Shown here in pieces: positions 43,563-53,198 of a stretch of 64,000 bases of DNA. A program made the position numbers and the translations under genes. Position 1 is the first letter of the stretch. The number at the start of each line of letters is the position of its first letter. The notes below the pieces were generated by a model that was given only the letters and a program-made list of their open reading frames with translations, was not told the origin of the DNA and searched no databases. Source of the DNA: Umbilicaria muhlenbergii (Eukaryota; Ascomycota; Lecanoromycetes; Umbilicariales; Umbilicariaceae); the NCBI GenBank assembly GCA_000611775.1, contig KK106981.1:880162-944161 (forward strand), read 5' to 3'.

Positions 43563-44476
43563 TCACCCTTTCGGCTCGTACAGACATGCTCTAGCTCCCC
43601 TCCACACCTCTTCGACTATCTTTCGATTCGGCAGCAGGTTCTGTTCTCCGCGTTAGCCTGAAATAGTCCCATCTCTGTTTCTTCCCTTGCCTCCCCTCCC
43701 CTTGTCCCCCCCCCCTCCACCTCCACCCTCCTCAAAAACAACAACGCACAACCCAAGAAAAAGCCACCACACATACCGGAAACACCACCACCACGTCCCC
43801 CTCCCCCTCCACCACCACCGCCAAATAAAACCGCACCTCGAACCCGCGGAACGCTTCGTGGATGACGATGTCGTTGATCTGCGAGGTCGGGATGAACCGC
43901 GTCGTGGCCGTACTGAGGTAGGTGGCGGACGAGGTGGAGGTTTGGATCCCGAGGGAGGAGAGGACGAGGAGGGATTCTTCTGTTTTGGGGGGGTGGGGTT
44001 AGTCGGGTTGGGGGAATGAATGAATGAATGGAGGGGTGGGAGGAGAAATGGGTCAATGGGACTGGAGAGGGGGATTGGGGGAAGGGGGAGGGGTGCGGAG
44101 GGCTGAGAGAGAGAGGGAACGGACCGGTGTGGAAGCGTCGGACCACTAGGAAGAGGATCGATAGCGCGAGGGGGGTCAGGACCCGCCAGGATAGCTGGTC
44201 CGCTGTCTGCATCACTCCCCATCCTATGGAGCTCGCCCATGGTACTTGCGTTAGCGGCGCCGGTAGCCCCCCGGCGTTCGACTCGAGAGGCGGAGAGCGG
44301 CTTTTCGCCCAGACGACGAGGAGGGTGCATACCCCGAGGATCACGCGCAGGAGGAGGGTTAGGTAGTGGAGAGTTTGTTGGGGGAGCGTTGTTCGGGGCG
44401 AGGTGGTGGAGACGGTGTAGGCGATTGTGGTTGGAGAGGGGCGGTGGGTCGTTAGGTGCGGGGGGTGGGTGAACAT
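43563..44476 (-). CDS. GPI15: GPI-GlcNAc transferase subunit Gpi15/PIG-H
   Basis: Three exons (44476-44125, 43979-43777, 43640-43563) encode 210 residues. Exon 2 carries the diagnostic block ESLLVLSSLGIQTSTSSATY, RFIPTSQINDIVIHEAFRGF, EVRFYLAVVVEGEGDVVVVF; exon 3 ends LLPNRKIVEEVWRGARACLY. These are the PIG-H domain of the GPI-N-acetylglucosaminyltransferase, which carries out the first step of GPI anchor synthesis on the cytosolic face of the ER. Exon 1 has two hydrophobic segments (HYLTLLLRVILGVCTLLVVW and VLTPLALSILFLVV), the expected hairpin membrane anchor. Intron 1 (144 bp) uses a GTCCGT donor and a long C-rich tract; intron 2 (136 bp) uses GTATGT and ends GAACAG. Each reading frame alone looks broken, so the gene is easily missed. 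Confidence 0.9.
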
Positions 44477-44748
44477 GGTGGAGTCGTGCTACATGGTGGC
44501 GGGGATTGGGGGGGATGGGCGAGCGAGGAGGGCACGGAGGGTTGCGAGGCATGGGGTGGGCGAGGGTGGTAGGGCGGACTGGAGGGGCCGGTGGTGTGGT
44601 CGTTATCGATAAGCGCCCTGCGGTTGGAAAAAGCCCCGGTCATCGGGAATCGAATGGCATATGTGACTGGTTCCGCCACTTGAGCGTGCGTGCTGTAGAG
44701 CGTCGGTGAGATTTGTTTCTTTGAGGTATTGAGCGTGCGGTCGGCATC

Positions 44749-46609
44749 ATGGGGAAACCACGGGTGAGTACGATCCTGGAGAGTCGAAACCAGATCTTTG
44801 ATGTCAAGCCCTTAGATGATAATCCTCATCCGCCACGCCCAATCCGAAGGCAACAGTACCGTCCCTCTTCGCCTCGACTGTTTCGCGCTGACATGGCTAA
44901 CAAGTCCAGAAAACCGCGACATCCACCAAAGCGTCCCCGACCACCGCGTCAAACTCACCCCCGAAGGATGGAAACAGGTAATCCCCCCTTCCTGCCCTTC
45001 ACCTCCCCTCCCCCCTCCCGATCCTCCTTCCGACTCTCCTCCCCCCTGCCCCTCCACTAACCTTCCCCTCTCCCAGGCCGAAGAAGCAGGCCGCAAACTG
45101 CGCTCCCTCCTCCGCCCCACCGACACCCTCCACTTCTTCACCTCCCCCTACCGCCGCACCCGCGAAACCACCTCCGCCATCCTCTCCTCCCTGACCTCCT
45201 CCTCCCCCGGCCCCTCCCCTTTCCCCCTCCACACCATCAAAGTGTACGAAGAGCCCCGCCTGCGCGAACAAGACTTCGGCAACTTCCAACCCTGCAGCGC
45301 GGCCATGGAGCGCATGTGGCGCGAGCGCGCCGACTACGGCCACTTCTTCTACCGCATCCCGAACGGCGAAAGCGCGGCCGACGCGTACGATCGGGTCAGC
45401 GGCTTCAACGAGAGCCTGTGGCGGAGTTTCGGGGAGGAGGGGTTCGCGAGTGTGTGTGTGTTGGTGACGCATGGGCTCATGACGAGGGTTTTCTTGATGA
45501 AGTGGTATCATTTCAGCGTCGAGTATTTTGAGGATTTGAGGAATGTGGGACATTGCGAGTTTGTGGTTATGAAGCGGAATGAGGGGAGTGGGAAGTTTGT
45601 GCTGCAGAATCGGTTGAGGACTTGGAGTGAGTTGATGAGGGAGAAGAAGGCGGGGAAGGGGGAGGGCGAGGTGGAGGGCGAGGTGGAGGGCGAGGGCGAG
45701 GGGGAGGGGGAGGTTCCTGTGAGGAGGACTTGGGGGGGGTGTCCGGATGGGTGTGAGCATGGGGGGGAGGGGAAGAGGCCGCCGAAGAGGAAGAATACGG
45801 CCGATCTTTTTATGGACGAGGTGAGGGATGAGACGGCCAAGGAGGAGGCCGAACATGCGGGGAAGCGCAAATTGTTGCATCATCATCATCATCTTCATCC
45901 GGAGTCGCATTCCCAAACAGATACCGTTGATGATAACGACAGCGGCGATGCGATCGAAGAAGAAAACGAACACGAAGAAGAACATTACGCAAGAGGTCGC
46001 CCGCCTTCCATCTCCACCTCCACCTCCTCCTCTTCCGCGCCTACCGACCTCGACGCCGCCAACGCCGGCCCCTCTTCCGGCAAATCCAGTAAACCCCAAC
46101 CCCGCGTCCTCTCCCCCCACCACCTCGCCATCCTAGAAGTTGGCCGCGACGGCGGCGGCTCCAGATCCGGCGCCGCCAGTCGATCTGGCTCTGCGAGTCG
46201 GTCTGGAGACAGCGACGGCGAGGATCGCATTTATCACGATGCGGTCGGGAGGCAGGGTTTGGCGTTGGCGCTGACGGGGCGGTTTGGGAGGGGGGGGAGG
46301 GGGAAGGGGAGGGCGAGGGCGGATGCGTTGGGGGATCAGGGTGGTGGTGAGGGGGCTGTTGGGGAGGGGGGTGCGGATGATGGAGAGGGGGAGGAGGGAA
46401 AATGGAAGGAGTTGGATAAGGGAGAGGCGGATGTGGATGTGGATGTGGATGAGGATGAAGATGGAGATGATGATGGAAGAGTAGAGGAGGCGGAAAGGCG
46501 GGATCGGGATCGGGAGTGGGATTGGGACGGGGATGAGAGCGATGTCGACATAAGGGAGTTGGAGAGGAGGCAGAGAGACGATCGCAGTTTGAGAGGGAGT
46601 GTGTACTAA
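44749..46609 (+). CDS. DET1: DET1-like histidine (acid) phosphatase with low-complexity tail
   Basis: Four exons (44749-44763, 44816-44855, 44910-44977, 45077-46609), 551 residues; introns are 52, 54 and 99 bp. The protein starts MGKPRMIILIRHAQSEGN, the catalytic RHxxSxGN motif of the histidine-phosphatase superfamily with nucleophile His12. Next come HRVKLTPEGWKQAEEAGRKL, TSPYRRTRETTSAIL, a Glu-containing REQDFGNFQ and the second His in LVTHGLMTRVFL. This order matches yeast Det1, a small acid phosphatase linked to sterol transport. The catalytic part spans about residues 1-290. The C-terminal half is a long disordered extension: a Glu/Gly repeat (EVEGEVEGEGEGEGE), a His run (HHHHHLH) and Asp/Glu-rich ends. 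The first exon is only five codons. Confidence 0.85.
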
Positions 46610-46778
46610 AGACCGAGTGCTGGATACCTGGGTTTGCGGGATTACTTACATAACGGGTGGAGGTTGGTGATGTATTTATTAGGGACGTGGATTGGTGGGT
46701 GTAGTGGGTACAGCGCCATCGCTATGCTTCGACCGTCTATCGCTTCTAGTACAGGTGTCTAACTATCGGTCTTCCGAC

Positions 46779-48625
46779 CTAATCCTCCCCTCCCCCACCC
46801 ACATTCCCACCCGCCTGTTTCGCCGACTTGGCACTACAGATGTCGTCCACCCTCAGCAGCAAACACGCCGACTACTCAATATTAGCCGTCATCCCCTAAC
46901 CAAAATGGAACGAAGGAAACATACCTCAATCGCCGTCTTCACACTCTGCAACTTCACCGCCTCCGGCTCCCAAACCCCATACTCCCTCATATCCACCAAC
47001 GTCCCCTTATCGCCATCAATCCCCCATGTACTCCCCCCCTCCGCATGTTTCGCCCGCAACTGCGTCAACACCCTCACAGGACTACTGCCGCTGTTCTGGA
47101 TCAGCGTGCGCGGAATCACTTCCATCGCTTCCGCCACCGCTTTGTACGGCCACTGTTGCACGCCCTCGACCGCCTTGGCCATCTGCGCCAACCGCACCGA
47201 CACCGCCATCTCGGTCGCGCCGCCCCCGGGGGACAAGCGCGGGTGGAACATGACGTTGCGGGCGACGGCCATGGCGTCTTGCAGGTTGCGCTCGATTTCG
47301 TTGAGGATGTCTTTGGAGGGGCCGCGGAGGAGGATGGTGCAGGCTTTGGGGTAGGCGCATTTGGTGATGAAGGTGAAGTATTCGTCGCCGATTTTGCTGA
47401 TCTCGAAGAGGCCGCAGTGGGTGCCGACGTCGGATTCTTGGATGTCGTCGACGCGGTTGACGATTGTGGCGCCCGTGGCGCGCGCGATGCGGTTGTTGTC
47501 CGTTTTGCGGACGCGGCGGAGGGCGGTCACGTTATTTTTGACGAGGAAGTGTTGGGCGAGGTCCGAGACGCCTTTTTCGGTGATGACGAGGTCGGGTTTG
47601 AGGGCGAGGATGGCGTCGCACATTTGTTTGACTTGCTCTTCTTCGATTTGCAGGATGCGGTTCCAGTCTTCTTCTTTGCTGATTTCGATGTTGGTTTGCG
47701 ATTCGCCTTTTTTGTACTCGAGAGGGCAGTCGAGGAGGATGATTCGTGGGTTTTCGATCCGGCGCCGCATTTTTGGGTGGGTGATGTCTTTGTTTAGCAT
47801 TACACCGTCGAGGACTTTGCTGTCGTCGATTTCGCCGCCGGGTATCTTTTCGACTCTGGCGTAGCGCTTGATGTCTACCTCTTTCTTGCCACCACCAATC
47901 TCATGGGACACTGTCCGTACTGCTTTGAGGGCCAAATTGCACATTAATTCTGACCATCTTACAACGAACTTTGTGCCGATTGAGGAGGAGATTAGGCTGT
48001 ACATGGCTTTGTCGTCGTTGATGTCCACAGGCAATGAGATTTCTTCGATAATGTTGAGAGCATCTGCTAGAGCACGTTTGAAGGCGGCGATGATCTGGAC
48101 GGGGTGGATGTTGCGTTCGAGTTGTGGCAGAGCTTGTGCTAGGATTTCACCGGCTGGCCGATGTCAGTCCATGAACAGCAGCCCTCACTCTTGGTATCAT
48201 ACCTAATATGATGACCGTAGTCGTACCGTCTCCTACTTCCTCGTCTTGCGTCCTGCTGAGTTCGATCATGCTCTTCGCAGCAGGATGAGCAACCTCAATC
48301 TCTCGTAGTATCGCATGGCCGTCATTTGTTAGGACAATCCCCCCCATAGGGTCCAACAGCATCTTGAGCATCGCCTTGGGTCCAAGACATGATCTTATGA
48401 TATCTGCTACCCTGTATAGGGTTAGCGTTGCAGTGTATACATGGTAACACTGGAAGATGAGCTCACGTTTTCGCAGCAGTAATATTTGATAGCTGGGCTT
48501 TGCGGCCGACTTGTCGATCGCCCGACTGCGTATCTAGATACTCCATCAGTGTCTGATGCTCAGGATCGCACCCTGCGCCAGCTTGAGAACATCTACTTAC
48601 TCATAACAACCACGGGGGCCTGCAT
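46779..48625 (-). CDS. CCT3: T-complex protein 1 subunit gamma (CCT3)
   Basis: Five exons (48625-48601, 48533-48467, 48411-48203, 48153-46925, 46871-46779) give 540 residues, the usual size. All splice sites are GT-AG with short introns, and every junction falls inside conserved blocks. The protein starts MQAPVVVMNTQSGDRQ and has the group II chaperonin marks: LLDPMGGIVLTNDGHAIL, the ATP-binding GDGTTTV, LLDCPLEYKKGE, and PGGGATE; the end is CLLLRVDDICSAKSAKQAGG followed by a Gly-rich tail. CCT3 is one of eight subunits of the cytosolic TRiC/CCT ring, which folds actin, tubulin and other proteins. The start codon is set by the short first exon, which matches the family N-terminus. The gene converges with the DET1-like gene; about 170 bases separate their ends. 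Confidence 0.96.
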
Positions 48626-49206
48626 CTTGGCGGATTCAGCCTATAGCTGTCTGGGCGATTTTCGAGGTTCTGTGCGCGCAATAGGAGAGCTTCCAGGGCA
48701 AATATATCTGCAGAAGCTAGACACAAGAAGGGAGAAGATGGTGACGGATTCATCCAACGTTTACAGCGATTCAATACTCAGCGTCACTTTGCGCGCGTCT
48801 CAATCTTCGGGTGAATTTCGCGATGTTCTCTACGTCTAACGCAAAGAGTGCTAGTGGTCGAGGCCAAGGCGGGGCAGTGCAACCCACTCCTGGCTTCGAG
48901 CGACGGGCCATCATGAACAATCCTTTTCTCCTCCATAAAAGAGTCACAGTACAAGAATCTGACCATCCGAACCCCCCTGACGCCAGTGCCATATCCTGCG
49001 TGTGTCTGCCCCTGTCATCCTCATGAACCCATGAACATAAGAAAACCCGAAGCCTGCTGCCAACGATGACTCGACAAGTGATCGTCCCACTCCAACCCTC
49101 CACCGTGCCGCCCTGCAACCGAGGCCGGAGTGAGAACGCACTGAAATGATTTGCATTAGCGATGAACCAGCATCAGATGTTGATGGGATGGCACTCACCA
49201 TTGTCA
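48626..49206. other. Intergenic region between CCT3 and the repeat-protein gene
   Basis: About 580 bases upstream of CCT3 and downstream of the next minus-strand gene. No gene is supported. Confidence 0.4.
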
Positions 49207-51269
49207 CTAATAGTCCTCAAGGCGCCCACGAGCCGTCATCTGGCCGCGGCTCGCGGCAACGGTCTCTTCCTCGTCACTGTCGTGTGCACCGAATCTGAAC
49301 TCGGCATACTCGCGGTAGGACCGCGGACGAGTGTTCCTCGCGGTGCTCTGCGAACGCAGAGTTGGCGTGTTGACGCTGCCGTGGGTAGGGGCCTCGGGGG
49401 CTCGGGGACGAACACGGCTCATCGCGCTGCCCAAGGTCGGCGTAGCGACTTCGTCATCCGAGTCGTCAATCTTGTCACCGCCGTGGAGATCCTTATAGGA
49501 TCGGTGCCAGCGCTGGTCATTACGGGCGTCGCGAAGAGTGTGAGAGTCGCGAAGCGTGTGAGAAAGAGAATGGCCGCTCGGCATGGTGCTGTACATTGGT
49601 CCGCGCTTCGGGGTGGAGGGGTGAAGGTCCTCCTCTGTCAGTGGATGAAGCGGGCTCCTCGCGCGTTGCCCACCTCCAAATTTGTTCTTGCCACCGAGCA
49701 TATTCTTGACCAACTTCTTCGGCCCATCAATCTTTGCCAACTTAGAGAGTACTGAACCCACGGAACGATCGCTGACGGACGGGGAGCTTGGTGAACCAAG
49801 AAACCTGGAGAGACCTTTCTTCGCCTGCTCTCCGCGAAATGCGCTTACGGACGGGGAACTTGGTGAATCAAGGAAGTCGGACCGACCTTTCTTTGTTTGC
49901 TCTCCGCGAAGTGCGCTTGCGGACGGTGAACTTGGTGAACTGAGGAAGCTGGACAGACCTTTCTTCGCCTGTTCTCCGCTTGCGGACGGTGAACTTGGTG
50001 AACTGAGTAAGCTGGACAGACCTTTCTTCGCCTTTTCTCGGACCGCTTGCAATCTATACTTGGCACGGTTGACTTGTCCTTGGCCGTGAACTTTACTATC
50101 TCCTTTGTACTTCTCTGCCGCTTCATACTTCTCTTTTGCCAACTGCTCGCGGATTTGTCTGGCGAATACTTTCTCATCCTGTGTTGGGGGATGGGAGTGC
50201 AATGCCGTTTCAAAGCCAATTGTCTCGCCGCGACTGATTTCCTCTCGAGCTTCGCCTGCGGGTATATCATTTTCGCCTTCACCACGAGCTTTACGGCCGA
50301 GAAGGAGGCGCTTCATGTCGTCGTCGCTTAGACGAATACTTGGTCAGGTCCAGGAGCCAAAGGTTAGAGAGGATGCTAAACTTACCTTGATGAGGGTGGA
50401 TGCTCGTCCGGATTTGTAATGTTCTGGTATGAGAGAAGAGCTCTACCCTTTTCAGGGTAGCTGTCGATGGTGTCGATCGAGAGCCGTGCTGTGTGTATAT
50501 TCGATAGGAGATCTTGATCGGCAATCTTGATGTATCCTTGGTCAATTGCATGCTGCTCATTGTGAGCTGGAATACTCTGGGTGTTTTCGATTGCAGCGCT
50601 TGCTGGGTTATATTGACTGAAAGAATTGCCAGAGGCAACACGTGCACTACGTTGGGTATTCTCTACAACCCTCTGCTGGCTTTCAGTCTCAATGTTGCGT
50701 AGGTTTTCCTGCAAATGTTGAGGTAACAACCTCGCGGCTTCCGGCTCGAAGCTCACGGGAATCTCCTCTTCGTCGTCTGCATCCGTAGAGCTTGTATGGG
50801 ACACACGACGTGGAGACGAGCGGCTGACAAGACGGTGCCTAAGAGGAGAGGACTGGTGAGCTGCCGGACCTGGGAGATGTGCTGGAACGGTATGCTCGGC
50901 GTTAGGGTTGCCGCCGACGGCGAGGCCTGAGCCAGCTTGTCAGCCTTGGTCCCACATTTTGAGGTTTCGCCACCAAGTCAACAACGGCCAACATACCATT
51001 ATTTACATGCAAATTGGGGACGATCTGCTGGAGAGGGTGCTCAGTATTGCCATTATCGATGTCTTGAGTCAATTCGGATGATCCATGGTTGAGGTCGGCT
51101 TGTCGTTGTTCAGCAGTAACCGGCTATCAGGATCGGACGACTCACCACCAGAAATCACTCCTTCTTCCACGGTGTTCAGCTCTGCCTGCGTTGGCCTGCT
51201 CAACGGACGCTCGTCTGCTACCATCATGCGTCGAACAAGATCGTCTTGGTATGTGCCTTGAGATGTCAT
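49207..51269 (-). CDS. Unrecognised protein with four Lys/Ser/Pro tandem repeats
   Basis: Four exons (51269-51146, 51098-50997, 50926-50386, 50326-49207) give 628 residues in one frame; all introns are short GT-AG. No domain is recognised. Exon 4 has four units of 21-24 residues with core KKGLSSFLSSPSSPSAS, separated by RGEQ; the DNA lies around 49740-50040. The units may be phosphorylation or interaction sites. Before them is a charged helix (QDEKVFARQIREQLAKEKYE), and after them a basic part and Thr/Arg-rich ends with HTLRD doublets. Overall it is hydrophilic, without membrane segments. The first junction depends on an acceptor ending ACAAG and is the weakest part of the model; the others are supported by frame and a good donor. 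Confidence 0.6.
49740..50040 (-). repeat. Coding tandem repeat, units of 63-72 bp
   Basis: Four imperfect in-frame copies encode the KKGLSxFLxSPSSPS units of the gene at 49207-51269. Copies differ by several codons and by presence of an ALRGEQ or AFRGEQ spacer, so they are diverged but clearly related. Confidence 0.8.
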
Positions 51270-51927
51270 TTTCTGGTCGACGCTTTGCCCTTGTCCCTTT
51301 TCTTGATCGCGTTGCGCTTCTTGGCTATCTCTTTGAGTTTCTTGATGTAACAGGGAGGCAAGACCAACAGTGCGAAAGCAATTGTGTAACTTGGTTTAGG
51401 ACAGTATCTAGCCAGGTTGACGTTGTTGAGGGTTGTCGTTGTGGTCGTGGTCGTGAGTGTCGAATTTTGAATCCTCACTTTGAGATTATATCTTCTCAAG
51501 TGTACGAAGCCCTTAGAGGCATGGTCGCCTCTTACTGGCTGCAACATCTCCCCCTTTAACTCCTCCCGCGATATAGAGTCTCCAGATAATAACTATTATA
51601 CTTGAATATCTAGAGACTTCGTCTGATTCAATATCTAGCTTTACAGAACAGGAGAGGATCCCAAGAATCTTTGTATTCACGCCACGGCTACGGCAGAGTT
51701 GTGTTGTCTTCCCGAGCATTATTCACGGTCGGATGTCATCCGGGATGCTACTCGCTGCTATTTGCAAGGCTTTTTCAACATCTTGACGGACACTTCTTTG
51801 GGTAAGGAACCCCTGGGACGCTTGGAAGCTTTGCTCTTCAGCATTGGTTGAGCCTTTGTAGCATCAAAATGCAGCAGTGTGACGAATGGTCTCCTATCTG
51901 CTAGTCAAGTTAATCTCTCACACTTTC

Positions 51928-52460
51928 ACCGGTCGCATTCGGTTCCTCAGCTGAGTGATCAACCGGCACATCCAACACGGCATTGAGTACATCACTCGTA
52001 CAAGGGATATCAGCAGCAGCATGAACGTGTATAGTATGACCTGCTGATTCTCATGTGGTGGCTAGTTCAGCATGGTCTGCAGCCTTTCTATAAACACCAC
52101 CCTTGCACCGGTCGCATTCGGTTCCTCAGCTGAACGATCAACCGGCACATCCAATAAGGCTTTGAGTACATCACTCGTACAAGGAATATCAGCAGGAGCA
52201 TGAACGTGTATGGTATGACTTGCTGATTCGCATGTGGTGGCTAGTTCAGCATGGCCTGCAGCCTCTCTATGAATAACACCCTTCCACCGGTCGCAAACGG
52301 TTCTTCAGTCAATTCCCTAACAATAATTCAAAGATAGATCCGCCTACACAACAACCCGCACAGTCAATGTCCATCGGTGCTCTAGGTTGGGTAACATGGC
52401 TCCTGTTGGATAAGAGGGAGCAGGACATTTCCACCGGTCGCATGCAGTCTTCAGTTAATT
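51928..52460. repeat. 179-bp tandem repeat, two full copies plus decayed copies
   Basis: Copies start at 51928, 52107 and 52286, each with ACCGGTCGCA, so the period is exactly 179 bp. Copies one and two are near-identical over their length; the third keeps only about 25 bases before diverging, and a fourth ACCGGTCGCA occurs at 52433. The period is not a multiple of three and stops interrupt all frames seen, so the repeat is not coding. It contains no terminal inverted repeats or transposase frame. Confidence 0.9.
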
Positions 52461-52776
52461 GGAGCTGACGAAAACTCCACTACAGCATCATCTATGCATT
52501 TTGCAATCCCGAGAGGCATCCAACACGGACGACGAACTACTTGGGCGGACAGTCGAACTTCGATCCTCATTGCGCACAGCGCATTCATTTATGCGGGCGC
52601 ACAATTCTGGGAGGCAAGAAGGGAGATACTGGTAGAGAAATGGTCGGCTGGGAAGCATAAGCTGGGTTGGGGTGAGAGGCGCTTGATACTGTGAGCATGC
52701 AACGGACGGTCGAAAGCAGAGAGGGAGCGTGCTTTTCTGGTTACTAGCAGACATGGAAATATTTACTTCTCGATAC

Positions 52777-52810
52777 TGTATGCAGTACTGTACGCAGTAC
52801 TGTACGCAAC
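52777..52810. repeat. Short tandem repeat with palindromic GTACTGTAC-like core
   Basis: Three copies of an 11-12-base unit, GCAGTACTGTAC, lie together. The AGTACT core is palindromic. Meaning unknown. Confidence 0.75.
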
Positions 52811-53198
52811 AGAAGCGCAATTGCAACACCGACGAGTACATTCGTCACTCCATGTCCTTCGCCAGGCCAGCCGTCTGATCTTCCGTAAGCGATAACTAAA
52901 GCACAAATGAGTTCTCACAGCACCCACAGCCCACCAAGCGACAACCACAAAATAACCCAAAAGGCCTCGAAAGCCAAATTCATTAGACCTCATCACACAT
53001 AACATTCATATCCTACTCTACATCGCCGCGCCCAGCAAAACCATCCCCCCAAAAAAAGGTTCCTCCCATCCAGAGATCCCGTTCCCAACCCCACCCGCCC
53101 CAATCCAAATATCCAACACCCATGACCCAAACCAATAAAAGAAACTACCAGTACAAACCGAGCTCCCCTCCAAAACGTAAAAACCGCATCCAACTCTT

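Larger units (their letters stand above)
51270..53198. other. Gene-less stretch with satellite-like repeat
   Basis: No gene is supported in about 1.9 kb. The main content is the 179-bp tandem repeat (51928-52460) and a small GCAGTACTGTAC repeat (52777-52810), both listed separately. Confidence 0.5.

Noticed and set aside
44999-46123. 374-codon minus-strand frame over the DET1-like gene
   Set aside because: It is a reverse shadow of a GC-rich coding exon; no conserved motif.
51928-52460. Tandem repeat as a transposon LTR
   Set aside because: Copies are directly adjacent with constant period, lack TG...CA ends, and no retrotransposon frame lies between them.
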